Shown here piece by piece: positions 35,277-44,222 of a DNA stretch of 64,000 bases; positions within the stretch are counted from its first letter, which is position 1; each line of letters opens with the position of its first letter. The translations under genes were made by a program, and so were the position numbers. The stretch covers positions 234,012 through 298,011 of the forward strand of contig NZ_MDGM01000003.1 of NCBI RefSeq assembly GCF_002742285.1. The letters are read 5' to 3'. The notes under the pieces were generated by a model. That model was not told where the DNA came from and made no database searches. It was given only the letters and a program-made list of their open reading frames with translations. Origin of the DNA: Paramylibacter kogurei (GTDB lineage Bacteria; Pseudomonadota; Alphaproteobacteria; Rhodobacterales; Rhodobacteraceae).

Positions 35277-37403
35277 GTGGGCAGAGCCAGTAAATTCCAA
35301 CATCGTTTGCGGTGTATTTCAACGTTGATGCTAACTGTCAGCGCATCGGCCATTTCGGCGCAGTCCCTGTCATTTGGACCGTCGATGAATATGTTTGGAA
35401 CCTCTGGCTTGATTGATATGCCATCGGCAGAGAGCCAGCCAGATGCTGAATTTTCCACCACAATTTCCAGTTTTGCAGGATCTGTTCGCGGTACCTTCAC
35501 ATTTCAGGTGACGCCACGATTATCGGGCACCTTTCGATACACCAAAATTGATAACTGGGTGTTTGATAACGAAACATATGATCGTAGCTTTGATTTCCAA
35601 TATCGCTTGCTTGATGAAACTGAATTTCGCCCTGCTCTCGCCATTGGTTTGCGCGATTTTATGGGAACAGGAATTTATTCTGGTCAGTATATCGTCGCCA
35701 CAAAAAACATCACGCCCAAGCTAAAGGTCACAGGCGGTGTTGGTTGGGGGCGCTTTTCCAATAGCGATGACATCCAAGTTTATCGCGAAGGAAACTTGGG
35801 CGGGAAACCATCCATCGACGATTGGTTTAGCGGACCCGCTGGTTTTTTTGGCGGTGTTGAGTGGCAAACTCCTGTAAAGGGGCTGCGTGCGAAGGTTGAA
35901 TATTCGTCTGACAAATATGCGATTGAAAACACGCTTGATCGCGACGAAAATTTTCCAAATCGTCGATCTGAAATTACCTTTGATCGCAAATCGCCACTCA
36001 ATTTTGGTTTGGAATATTCGCGCAATAGCTCCTACAGCGTTGGCCTGTATTACATGTACGGATCCGAAGTTGGCTTGCGATTTACCACATCACTTAACCC
36101 CAAAACGGGTGGTCGTGGCATTCGTGATTCCGCACCACTTCCAATAACACCGCGTGCGCGACCTGTGGATCGATCTACAGATTGGCAAAGCGTTGACAAT
36201 ATCAATGCCAAGGGGCGCAAACAGTTAAACACTTTGCTAAACAAAGAGGGTTTGGTTGTAGAGTCACTGGCGCTCAGCGCAAATCGTGCAGAATTGCGCG
36301 TACGTAATGAACGCTATATTACAACCGCACAGGCGTATGGCCGTGCGGCACGCGCCATGGCATTTGTCATGCCAGATTCCGTTGATACGTTTGTTATCAC
36401 ACCTGTTGAACAAGGCTTGCCTGTGGCCTCAATGACGATCAATCGCGATCAGTTGGAAAAATTTGAAAACGATCCAAATGGTATTGTCAAAAGCGCGCGC
36501 GCATTTGATTTAAGCGATGCGCGAAAGCTGCCGTCAATTGGTGAGTTGGATCCCGAACTATACCCAGATTTTACTTGGTCGCTTGCACCATATGTTTCGA
36601 TCAAGGTTTTTGATTCTGACGACCCATTTGCAATTACTGGTGGTTTGCGTCTGCGAGGCGATTTGGACATATCACCGGGGTTTTCTATCAGCGGGTCTAT
36701 TTCCAAAAAGCTCATTAAAAACGATTTTGAACCTTCTCCAAGTGAAAGCAATCTGCCCGCCGTGCGTACGGATATCGGCCAATACAATCGTCAGGGTGAT
36801 CCATCTTTGGATCGTTTAACGGCGGATTATTTGTTCAAACTATCCCCAGCGGTTTATGGCCGTGTTTCGGCCGGTTATTTGGAAAAAATGTACGGCGGCG
36901 TCTCGGCAGAGGTTTTGTATAAACCTGTTGAACAAAACTGGGGGCTGGGCGCCGAAATCAATTATGTCAAACAGCGTGATTTTGATATGCGCTTGGGTTT
37001 TCGCGATTATTCGGTCGTGACTGGGCATGTCTCTGGCTATTTGGACATGAATAACGGATTTGCGTTGCAATTGGATGCGGGGCGCTATTTGGCGGGTGAT
37101 GTTGGCGCAACATTCTCAATTGATCGCACCTTTGACAATGGCTGGAAAGTCGGTGCCTATGCGACCCTGACAGATGTTCCAGCAGAAGATTTTGGCGAAG
37201 GCAGTTTTGACAAAGGTGTGCGTATGGAAATTCCGCTTTCATGGGCGATTGGTACATCAAGCAAGAAAACTGTGAACAACACGCTGACATCATTAACGCG
37301 TGATGGTGGTGCGCGGCTTAATGTGGAGAACCGATTATATCCGATTGTGAAAGACTATCACACAAATGCAGTATCAGGTTCTTGGGGAAGGTTTTGGCGA
37401 TGA
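35277..37403 (+). CDS. yjbH: YjbH-type outer-membrane exopolysaccharide protein
   Basis: 708 residues from a GTG with AAGGGG seven bases upstream. Signal peptide ends near SAISAQ; the mature start SFGPSMNMFGTSGLIDMPSA is typical of YjbH. Alternating beta-strand segments and amphipathic stretches (FTFQVTPRLSGTFRYTKI, WVFDN, GLEYSRNSSYSVGLYYMYG) continue through the C-terminal part ending NAVSGSWGRFWR, indicating an outer-membrane beta barrel. In E. coli the yjbEFGH operon is needed for an exopolysaccharide. Its stop overlaps the yjbF start by four bases. Confidence 0.9.
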   Translation: MGRASKFQHRLRCISTLMLTVSASAISAQSLSFGPSMNMFGTSGLIDMPSAESQPDAEFSTTISSFAGSVRGTFTFQVTPRLSGTFRYTKIDNWVFDNETYDRSFDFQYRLLDETEFRPALAIGLRDFMGTGIYSGQYIVATKNITPKLKVTGGVGWGRFSNSDDIQVYREGNLGGKPSIDDWFSGPAGFFGGVEWQTPVKGLRAKVEYSSDKYAIENTLDRDENFPNRRSEITFDRKSPLNFGLEYSRNSSYSVGLYYMYGSEVGLRFTTSLNPKTGGRGIRDSAPLPITPRARPVDRSTDWQSVDNINAKGRKQLNTLLNKEGLVVESLALSANRAELRVRNERYITTAQAYGRAARAMAFVMPDSVDTFVITPVEQGLPVASMTINRDQLEKFENDPNGIVKSARAFDLSDARKLPSIGELDPELYPDFTWSLAPYVSIKVFDSDDPFAITGGLRLRGDLDISPGFSISGSISKKLIKNDFEPSPSESNLPAVRTDIGQYNRQGDPSLDRLTADYLFKLSPAVYGRVSAGYLEKMYGGVSAEVLYKPVEQNWGLGAEINYVKQRDFDMRLGFRDYSVVTGHVSGYLDMNNGFALQLDAGRYLAGDVGATFSIDRTFDNGWKVGAYATLTDVPAEDFGEGSFDKGVRMEIPLSWAIGTSSKKTVNNTLTSLTRDGGARLNVENRLYPIVKDYHTNAVSGSWGRFWR

Positions 37404-38041
37404 AATTAATCGGCCTATCAATTGGGGTTGCCATTGTATTAAGCCTTGGCGCATGTAGCAGCGAAAATAACGTGGCTGGTGGCGGATTGATGAGCGACAC
37501 CGCGAAACAAATGATTGCCGAGCGTAAGGCGAAACGATCAGGCGTCAAACCAAAACCGCTTAGCCGTGCAAGCATTGCAAATGTAAAACAAAGTATTGCT
37601 CAGATTTCGGTGCCCAAAGCGGGTGTGAAATCTTTGTTTACGATGGTATCGCAAAATGGCTCCAATCGAACATTTTTGAACAAAGGTGGGAAAACCTTTA
37701 CCATCAGAAACAATAAACTGGTTGCGACCCGTGGGTTGGAATATGATCTCATGGCAATGGGAACGTCTGGTCAAAAAATGCGGACCTATCGTTATCTCAC
37801 TCCTGAAAATCATCTGGCAGAAATTCAATTTAGCTGTGAATTTGAAGGGCAAACCAGCGACACGATTACGATTGTAGAGAAAAACTATACGCTCACACGT
37901 GTTGAAGAATTCTGCAAAAGCCCAACACACGCGTTTAAAAACCGCTATTGGATCAGCCAAGCATCTGGAAAAGTTTGGAAATCTCAACAATGGATCAGCC
38001 CACAAATGGGGCATGCAATCATAGAGATATTAAATAACTAA
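37400..38041 (+). CDS. yjbF: YjbF/GfcB-family lipoprotein
   Basis: 213 residues from ATG 37400 (ATGA overlap with yjbH). The signal MKLIGLSIGVAIVLSLGACS has a lipobox with cysteine at residue 19, so it is a lipoprotein. The mature part, with RTFLNKGGKTFTIRNNKLVA and TRGLEYDLMAM, then YRYLTPENHLAEIQFSC, matches the YjbF/GfcB group that accompanies YjbH in group 4 capsule or related exopolysaccharide export. A hairpin with a T-run follows (38050-38079). Confidence 0.88.
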   Translation: MKLIGLSIGVAIVLSLGACSSENNVAGGGLMSDTAKQMIAERKAKRSGVKPKPLSRASIANVKQSIAQISVPKAGVKSLFTMVSQNGSNRTFLNKGGKTFTIRNNKLVATRGLEYDLMAMGTSGQKMRTYRYLTPENHLAEIQFSCEFEGQTSDTITIVEKNYTLTRVEEFCKSPTHAFKNRYWISQASGKVWKSQQWISPQMGHAIIEILNN

Positions 38042-38049
38042 CCAAAGAA

Positions 38050-38079
38050 AAGATGTTTCTGCATCTTGCCTCTTTTTTT
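38050..38079 (+). terminator. Possible terminator after yjbF
   Basis: AAGATG / CATCTT stem (38050-38055, 38062-38067) followed after five bases by seven T. The stem is short and AT-rich. Confidence 0.4.
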
Positions 38080-38178
38080 GGGCTGCAACATACCCTATCT
38101 TTAACCCACGGGAGGTGGCAGAGTTCGATTATCTGTTGCTGAAATTAATAACCTGCTTTGAAAACAAGGAGCAATTTC

Positions 38179-38520
38179 ATGGGCAAAAGAGACGATTTGA
38201 TCGCGGTATACGCAGACGATTTGAAAAATAAATGTGGCATGTCACCAGATATGGATCTGTTGACAAAAGTAACCATCGGTTGTGGGCCAGCAATTTACAA
38301 CAAAGATGCATCCACTGTTGCGGCTACTCAAGAAGCCGAACTTGAAACAGTGAAAAACAATTTTTTGATCAAAAAATTGGGTTTGGCTGACAGTCCTGCA
38401 TTGATGGATGCGATCAATCAAGCCATGGATACATATGGCCGTTCAGAACGTTCAAAATACCGCGCAGTTGTCTATTACATGCTGACAAAACATTTTGGCA
38501 AAGAATCTGTTTACGGTTGA
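38179..38520 (+). CDS. DUF2853-family small protein
   Basis: 113 residues from ATG 38179 with AAGGAG 8 bp upstream; an in-frame ATG 21 bp earlier has no site. The sequence, KRDDLIAVYADDLKNKCGMS then LTKVTIGCGPAIYNKDASTV and RSKYRAVVYYMLTKHF, matches the helical DUF2853 family, soluble cytoplasmic proteins of unknown role common in proteobacteria. Good ribosome site and a strong terminator after it (38544-38575) suggest a well-expressed single-gene unit. Confidence 0.85.
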   Translation: MGKRDDLIAVYADDLKNKCGMSPDMDLLTKVTIGCGPAIYNKDASTVAATQEAELETVKNNFLIKKLGLADSPALMDAINQAMDTYGRSERSKYRAVVYYMLTKHFGKESVYG

Positions 38521-38543
38521 TTTGACCAAAAATATCAGTTTCG

Positions 38544-38575
38544 AAAAGGGGTGCATGTGCGCCCCTTTTATTTTT
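38544..38575 (+). terminator. Intrinsic terminator after the DUF2853 gene
   Basis: AAAAGGGG (38544-38551) pairs with CCCCTTTT (38562-38569), extended by GC pairs, with a T-rich tail TTTTATTTTT. Confidence 0.88.
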
Positions 38576-38661
38576 GAAGTGATGGTTAAGAAGCTGAATT
38601 ATCTTAATTTATTCACAAACAAAATTTGCAATGTTAAAACAATCATATCTATATCCCATCA

Positions 38662-38733
38662 TGCAAAATTGGTGAGCACCCGTTTTGGGCTGTGGGGTAA
38701 GGGAGGTTCCGCTATGGAGCTTCCCTTTTCTTT
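38662..38733 (+). ncRNA. Candidate small RNA with its own promoter and terminator
   Basis: No gene explains a second strong hairpin between the DUF2853 terminator and the extensin-like gene. The stem AAGGGAGGTTCC / GGAGCTTCCCTT (38699-38710, 38716-38727; two G-U pairs) with loop GCTAT is followed by TTTTCTTT. Upstream, TTGCAA (38626-38631) and TATATC (38650-38655) at 18-bp spacing could be a promoter, giving a transcript of about 72 bases beginning near 38662. The reading frame across the region looks non-coding. Confidence 0.4.
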
Positions 38734-38791
38734 GGCATTGAATATTCTTTCAAATGGATGTTCGGTGCAGCGTCAAATTTAGGCAGGTCAA

Positions 38792-39511
38792 ATGCGGTTT
38801 TTGCGATGGTTGAATGGGGTGGTGATATCACTTTGCCTGTTGTGGGGCGGGGTGATTGCCGGCTTGATTTATCTGCCCAATTCCCCACTGCCAGATGAAT
38901 GGAACCCGGTTAGCCCATTTGACCCGATGGCCAAACATACGCGGTTTACAGATTATAAATTGCGCCGCGCGCTAAAAAACCCCGCACAATGTAGCACTTT
39001 GTTGGCGCAATTGGATGTAAATTTTCGCAATATGAATGATCGCATTGATGAACAAAATTGCCACATTAAAAACCGTGTTGAATTGCGCGAAGTTGGACAA
39101 TCATCAATCGCGCCAATGGAAACAAAATGTGAAATTGCGTTGCGATTGGCGTTGTGGGAACGCCATGCGCTACAATCCGCCGCTTTTGAACATTTGGGGC
39201 AATCGGTGGCGCGTGTAGAACATTTTTCCAGTTATTCATGCCGCCCTATACGCACAACAAATGGTCAGCGCCGCCGCATGAGCGAACACGCCAGCGCGAA
39301 TGCGGTGGATATCGCAGGGTTTGTTTTGGCGGATGGTCAGAAAGTTTCTGTTTTATCTGATTGGGATGATCAATCGAACAAAGCGATATTTTTACGCTCC
39401 ATTCGTGATGGCGCTTGTGATTGGTTTAATGTGACCCTGAGCCCAGATTATAATGCCCTTCACAAAGATCATTTTCATTTTGATCAAGGACGCTGGAACA
39501 GTTGTCGTTAA
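38792..39511 (+). CDS. Extensin-like C-terminal domain protein
   Basis: 239 residues. An N-terminal membrane anchor or signal (VVISLCLLWGGVIAGLIYLP) precedes a domain with C-terminal extensin-like blocks: CEIALRLALWERHALQSAAF, VEHFSSYSCRPI, RMSEHASANAVDIAGFVLAD and HKDHFHFD. The SEHA..DI and HxHFH residues look like a metal-dependent peptidase site of the VanY/DacB-like type, suggesting a cell-wall hydrolase, though activity is unproven. It is convergent with the DUF1761 gene, whose stop overlaps by four bases. Confidence 0.85.
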   Translation: MRFLRWLNGVVISLCLLWGGVIAGLIYLPNSPLPDEWNPVSPFDPMAKHTRFTDYKLRRALKNPAQCSTLLAQLDVNFRNMNDRIDEQNCHIKNRVELREVGQSSIAPMETKCEIALRLALWERHALQSAAFEHLGQSVARVEHFSSYSCRPIRTTNGQRRRMSEHASANAVDIAGFVLADGQKVSVLSDWDDQSNKAIFLRSIRDGACDWFNVTLSPDYNALHKDHFHFDQGRWNSCR

Positions 39512-39894
39512 AACAGCCCCAGAATTAATCCCATGATAGCGCTGCCAAATGTGATGTAACCTGTATCAATTGCGATTAATTTTCTGGAACGCATTCCGAA
39601 TGAATAACAGGTTGCCAGCCATGGTGATGCCATAAACAACCCAATGCCAAGCCCGCTTATCAATCCTTTGCCACCCGTGTCGATGCCGCTGCTAGCGAAA
39701 ATATGGCGCATCATGCCAGCAACCAAAATGGCGCTGATAAACGCGATGATATAGGGCGCTGGCCCCGCACCGGCCTTAACCTGTTCTTCGCTAACACCGG
39801 CGGCGGCCATCCACGGTTTGGCAAGGCTCATGTACCAGATCGCTCCGAACCCAAAACTAGCGATAGCGGCGATTATAACGGCGATGAATTGCAT
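39508..39894 (-). CDS. DUF1761-family membrane protein
   Basis: 128 residues with AGGGAGG directly upstream. Four hydrophobic segments are visible, starting with FIAVIIAAIASFGFGAIWYM, the family's opening signature (FGxxWY), followed by KPWMAAAGVSEEQVKAG. DUF1761 proteins are small integral membrane proteins of unknown function. It sits between the extensin-like gene (convergent) and gpsA (same direction, 75-bp gap). Confidence 0.88.
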   Translation of the reverse strand: MQFIAVIIAAIASFGFGAIWYMSLAKPWMAAAGVSEEQVKAGAGPAPYIIAFISAILVAGMMRHIFASSGIDTGGKGLISGLGIGLFMASPWLATCYSFGMRSRKLIAIDTGYITFGSAIMGLILGLF

Positions 39895-39969
39895 GATATC
39901 CTCCCTAAATGTGAAAATTATGCAGTGAGAAAAGCGAAAAATCTAGGGCTTTGTAATTTTGCGCGTTAT

Positions 39970-40941
39970 CTAAAATTCTGATTTTAGCGGACGAGACATC
40001 AATGATGTCAACGCAGTTGGTACATCCAATTGCCCGTCTAAAATATCTGCAACGGTTTGTGCGATGGGCATTTCGACGTTGAATTGTTGCGCTAGTTTTA
40101 AACAAGCCTTTGCCGTTGCAACACCTTCGTATGTTTTACCCGTGGAAAACGCTCCGGTGCGCCCCAGCGTATGACCAAACGAAAAATTGCGCGATTGTTT
40201 GGACGTACAGGTTAAAACCAAATCCCCAAATCCAGATAGCCCAGAAAGCGTTTCAATTTTCGCCCCCATGGCAAGCCCCAACCGCGAGGTTTCTGCAAAT
40301 CCACGTGTCATCAAGGCGGCCTGTGCGCTCTGGCCAAGGCCGCTGCCCGCGACAATTCCACATGCAATTGCCAACACGTTTTTCAAAGCACCACCCAGTT
40401 GTGCACCACGCATATCGTTGGATAAATATAATCGCAAACTTGGGGTGGATAACATTTCTTGCAATCGTTCACCAAGCACGGGATTATCGCTGGCGATGGT
40501 GAGCGCGGTTGGTTTTCCACCCGCGATTTCTTGTGCAAATCCAGGCCCTGTGATCACTGCAATATCGTGATCTGGTAAAAACGCGTTGCCGATTTCGGTT
40601 TGTAATTTTCCGCTTTCAGATTCAATGCCCTTGGCGCAAAAAATGATCGGACAGGGTATTTTTGTAAAATCTAATTGTGCCAATAAACCGCGTAAATGTT
40701 GGGCTGGTACAACCATCAAAATGGCATCCATATCCAGTAGGCGCGAAAAATCCGATGTGGGTAATAAACCGTTTGGCAGTGGTAAATCTGGCAGGTAATC
40801 CGAATTCACACCCAACTGGGCCATTGCATTCATTTTGGCCTGATCGCGCCCCCACAAGGTGACGTGATTGCCCCCGTTGGCAAACACGCATGCCAATGCT
40901 GTGCCAAATGCGCCTGCACCGATCACACCGATATTATTCAT
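39970..40941 (-). CDS. gpsA: Glycerol-3-phosphate dehydrogenase [NAD(P)+]
   Basis: 323 residues. Cofactor loop [19 protein letters not shown] at the start, WGRDQAK, then [20 protein letters not shown], and the catalytic lysine in [20 protein letters not shown]; substrate-binding motif [14 protein letters not shown] with [15 protein letters not shown]. It reduces dihydroxyacetone phosphate to sn-glycerol 3-phosphate for phospholipids. Overlaps the tsaD stop by four bases; gpsA after tsaD is a conserved order in Alphaproteobacteria. Confidence 0.96.
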   Translation of the reverse strand: MNNIGVIGAGAFGTALACVFANGGNHVTLWGRDQAKMNAMAQLGVNSDYLPDLPLPNGLLPTSDFSRLLDMDAILMVVPAQHLRGLLAQLDFTKIPCPIIFCAKGIESESGKLQTEIGNAFLPDHDIAVITGPGFAQEIAGGKPTALTIASDNPVLGERLQEMLSTPSLRLYLSNDMRGAQLGGALKNVLAIACGIVAGSGLGQSAQAALMTRGFAETSRLGLAMGAKIETLSGLSGFGDLVLTCTSKQSRNFSFGHTLGRTGAFSTGKTYEGVATAKACLKLAQQFNVEMPIAQTVADILDGQLDVPTALTSLMSRPLKSEF

Positions 40942-42068
40942 GCCTTTGCCCCCTTTTTGCCCGATCCCAGCATTGGTGCGGCTGATTGATCTAACGGCCA
41001 GCGGGGACGTGCGGCAAGGGTCATGTCATCGCTATATCCAGCATTGAATCTTTCCAATCCTGCCCATGCGATCATCGCGGCATTATCGGTGCAATATTTC
41101 ATCGGTGGTGCGAGAAAATCGAACCCTGCATCTTTTGCGACTTGTTCCAGTTTGCCGCGAATAACTCCATTTGCGGCAACACCGCCGGCAACGGCAATTG
41201 TTGGTGAATGGGCTTTGGACAAATCCAAAAATGCCAAACAGGCACGTCGTGTTTTTTCCGCCAATGTATCAGCAGCCGCCATTTGAAAACTGGCACAAAG
41301 ATCGGATCGATCTTGTTTGCTGATCCCACCTTTTTCCGAAACGATTTGATCGCGTGCTCGGCGCAATGCGGTTTTTAAACCCGAAAAAGACATGTCGCAG
41401 CCCGCGCGATCCAACAATGGGCGTGGAAATTTGAATCTGGCGGGATCACCTGCAAGTGCGGCCTTTTCCACCAACGGCCCACCGGGATAACCAAGCGCCA
41501 ATAGCTTGGCCGTTTTGTCGAATGCTTCGCCAGGTGCATCATCAATTGTGCCACCCAAGCGCGTGAATTTTTCGACACTTTGCACTGCCAAAAATTGGCA
41601 ATGTCCGCCGCTGACCAATAGCATTAAATATGGGTATGCGATGCCATCTGTCATGCGTGGTGTTAATGCGTGCCCAGCCAAGTGGTTCACCCCGATCAGG
41701 GGTTTGTTTAACCCCGCTGCCAATCCCTTGGCGCACATGACGCCGCTGATGACTCCACCGATTAACCCCGGCCCTGCCGTCACCGCGATTGCGTCAATTT
41801 CTGATAGCGAAATTTGGGCATCGGCAATTGCCTTTTCAACGCATAAATCCAAACGTTCCACATGTGCACGCGCGGCGATTTCGGGAACCACACCACCAAA
41901 TGCGGCATGCAGGTCTTCTTGGCCAGAAACAACAGATGATAAAATAACGCCCTTGCCATTGCTTTGTTGCAATATCGCAGCGGCTGTATCGTCACAGCTG
42001 CTTTCGATTCCAAGGATGGTGGTGTTCTGTTCCATTGCCAATTGGCCCATTGCATGTTCATATTCCAT
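40938..42068 (-). CDS. tsaD: tRNA N6-adenosine threonylcarbamoyltransferase
   Basis: 376 residues as listed; ATGs at 42050 and 42035 would give the more usual beginning [17 protein letters not shown]. Metal-binding HLAGHALT (HxxxH), phosphate-loop-like [30 protein letters not shown] and [12 protein letters not shown] identify the Kae1/TsaD fold. With TsaB and TsaE it transfers threonylcarbamoyl to A37 of ANN-decoding tRNAs. Divergent from hemD across 44 bp, with gpsA coupled downstream. Confidence 0.96.
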   Translation of the reverse strand: MEYEHAMGQLAMEQNTTILGIESSCDDTAAAILQQSNGKGVILSSVVSGQEDLHAAFGGVVPEIAARAHVERLDLCVEKAIADAQISLSEIDAIAVTAGPGLIGGVISGVMCAKGLAAGLNKPLIGVNHLAGHALTPRMTDGIAYPYLMLLVSGGHCQFLAVQSVEKFTRLGGTIDDAPGEAFDKTAKLLALGYPGGPLVEKAALAGDPARFKFPRPLLDRAGCDMSFSGLKTALRRARDQIVSEKGGISKQDRSDLCASFQMAAADTLAEKTRRACLAFLDLSKAHSPTIAVAGGVAANGVIRGKLEQVAKDAGFDFLAPPMKYCTDNAAMIAWAGLERFNAGYSDDMTLAARPRWPLDQSAAPMLGSGKKGAKA

Positions 42069-42112
42069 AACGGGGTATCACCCCAGAACGATCCATTCAA
42101 CGTAAAGCAACC

Positions 42113-42814
42113 ATGAAGTCACCAAAACCAGTTTTGATCATGACGCGCCCGATGGGACAGGCACGCGATTTCATAGATGCGTTACGCGAAATTTGTGATG
42201 ATGTAGCGGTGGAATATGCACCACTTGTGGAAATTGCGTTTTTACCAGTTACTCTCCCGCCGCCCGAGAATCGCATTTTTTCGTTCACATCAGCCAACGG
42301 TGTTGACGCTTATCTGCGTGCACATCGTGTTTCTGGCAATCACGCATATTGCGTGAATGACGCAACTGCAACGCGCGCACGTGCTGCTGGTTTTTTTGTC
42401 ACCCAAGGATCGGGTGATGGCGCGGCGATGGCGGAAATGATTACGGATGGGCCTGTTTGTTATGTTCATGGCGAACAAATATCGTTTGATTTATGCGCAA
42501 ATCTAGAGCGCCGTGGAATTGCCTGTGATGCATATGCTTCCTATCGTCAAATTCCGGTGGATTTTTTAAGCGGTGTTCGCAATATTATACATTCTGAACA
42601 ATGCGTTATTCCTGTTTTTTCAACCAATGGCGCGAACATATTGCGTGCGCAATTACAGCAAATCAAACCGCGAAATTTGATTTTACCATGCATCAGCGAT
42701 CAGGTCGCAGCGCTATTATCTGATATGCCCAATTGCTATGTTCAAATTGCCAAATCACCCAATCGCGCAGGCATGTTATCATTGGTGTCAGGCGCATATA
42801 CCGCAGGTAAATGA
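42113..42814 (+). CDS. hemD: Uroporphyrinogen-III synthase
   Basis: 233 residues, poorly conserved as usual for HemD: MTRPMGQARDFIDALREI at the start, IFSFTSANGVDAYL, and a second-lobe IPVFSTNGANILRAQLQQIK. It closes hydroxymethylbilane into uroporphyrinogen III in haem synthesis. The assignment is supported by its place between tsaD (divergent) and the mitofilin-like / hemY pair downstream, the standard Rhodobacterales order. Confidence 0.9.
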   Translation: MKSPKPVLIMTRPMGQARDFIDALREICDDVAVEYAPLVEIAFLPVTLPPPENRIFSFTSANGVDAYLRAHRVSGNHAYCVNDATATRARAAGFFVTQGSGDGAAMAEMITDGPVCYVHGEQISFDLCANLERRGIACDAYASYRQIPVDFLSGVRNIIHSEQCVIPVFSTNGANILRAQLQQIKPRNLILPCISDQVAALLSDMPNCYVQIAKSPNRAGMLSLVSGAYTAGK

Positions 42815-42915
42815 CGTAATCTCTGCTTGTCGACTCATAGAATTCACTGCAAACCTTTTATAGGGGGTAAAAGCGCCCTATATTAAATGAACAGACGATC
42901 AAGGGGATATCGAGC

Positions 42916-44205
42916 GTGGCGAATAAAGATTCCAAAACAACCGACACAACTACGGATGAAACTTCCGTAGATTCATCTGTTGAAGATACCCTAACTGTTG
43001 AAGATGACGTTATTGAAACGCCGTCAGACGAAATGGAAGCTGAATTCGAAGACGATCATATCGATGACGGCGAAGAATTGGCGCATGGCTCGTCCCTGTC
43101 ATCTATGGTGCTGACAGGGTTGGTATTGTTGACGATTGGTGGCGGTATCGCGCTTTGGGGTGGTCCAAAAATTGCGCCACATTTGCCCGCTGGCCTGTCA
43201 CCTGTTGCTGAATTTTTGGCACCCGGACAATCAGGAGCAGCGCAACAGATCGCCGATCTGCGCGATGAGTTGAATTTAAAATTTGACGATCTTGCCAATG
43301 CAGATGACACACAAGCAACGATTGATGCGGCGTTTGCACAATATGACGCCAAAAATTCGGCAACGATCCAGGAATTTGCCGACAAACTTGCCGCGGCGGA
43401 CAGTGCGAATATTGAATCGCGACTGTCATCGATTGAAACCCGCATGGAAGGTGTCGCAGCACAGCTTACATCATTGACCGATCAATTGGCGGATGTTGAT
43501 CTGAACAGTGGAACCGTTGATGACGCCACCGCCGCCAAAATCGCAAGCTATGCCGCCACGATCGAAGGGTTGAAAGCAGAGCTTAACGATGTGTCATCCA
43601 AGCAAGGATCGTTAAGCCAGAAAATTGACGAGGTATCCGTAAGCTCTGAGCGAAAGGTACAAGAAGCGGAAACCAAAATTGCCGCTGTGACCGAAACAGC
43701 AAATGCGCGTGTGGCCAATGCAGAGGTTAAGAAAGCGATTAGCGATCTTTCAACCGCGCTTGAATCAGGGGCAAGTTTTGAAAGCGTTTTGACGCATCTG
43801 GGAAATAATGGCGTGGAAATACCAGCCACACTTTCTGATAGTGCACAATCTGGCGTCATGCCAATGGCAGAGCTGAAATCAAGTTTTTCACCAGCGGCAC
43901 ATGCGGCACTCAAGGCATCAATTGCATCAGAGCAAGCGGATAGTGTGGGCGGAAAAATCTCATCGTTTTTCAAATCCCAAGTCACCGTGCGTTCATTAAA
44001 ACCAAAAGCGGGCGATGATACCGACGCGATCTTATCACGCGTACAAGGTGCGCTGGATGAAAATAATTTGTCAGGCGCATTGGCCGAGCTATCCGCGCTG
44101 AATGATGGTGCAAAATCTGCTATGTCTGAATGGACAGGGAATGCAACGGCGCGTGCGGATGCGCAAACTGCGTTGCAATCCATTGCTGCCTCATTTGATC
44201 GTTAA
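42916..44205 (+). CDS. Mitofilin-like inner-membrane protein (COG4223 type)
   Basis: 429 residues from a GTG with AAGGGG upstream. Acidic N-terminal ~50 residues, one transmembrane segment (LSSMVLTGLVLLTIGGGIAL), a long periplasmic coiled-coil part, and a conserved C-terminal region (AKKAISDLSTALESG-like, GKISSFFKSQVTVRSLKPKA, then RVQGALDENNLSGALAELSA). This C-terminal region is the bacterial relative of mitochondrial mitofilin/Mic60, which shapes inner membranes. It stands between hemD and hemY as in other Alphaproteobacteria. Confidence 0.85.
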   Translation: MANKDSKTTDTTTDETSVDSSVEDTLTVEDDVIETPSDEMEAEFEDDHIDDGEELAHGSSLSSMVLTGLVLLTIGGGIALWGGPKIAPHLPAGLSPVAEFLAPGQSGAAQQIADLRDELNLKFDDLANADDTQATIDAAFAQYDAKNSATIQEFADKLAAADSANIESRLSSIETRMEGVAAQLTSLTDQLADVDLNSGTVDDATAAKIASYAATIEGLKAELNDVSSKQGSLSQKIDEVSVSSERKVQEAETKIAAVTETANARVANAEVKKAISDLSTALESGASFESVLTHLGNNGVEIPATLSDSAQSGVMPMAELKSSFSPAAHAALKASIASEQADSVGGKISSFFKSQVTVRSLKPKAGDDTDAILSRVQGALDENNLSGALAELSALNDGAKSAMSEWTGNATARADAQTALQSIAASFDR

Positions 44206-44222
44206 TCGAAAAGGAATTTTTT

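Noticed and set aside
38495..38782. 95-codon plus-strand frame overlapping the DUF2853 end
   Set aside because: It runs through a strong terminator and a second hairpin and has no family resemblance; non-coding or small RNA is more likely.
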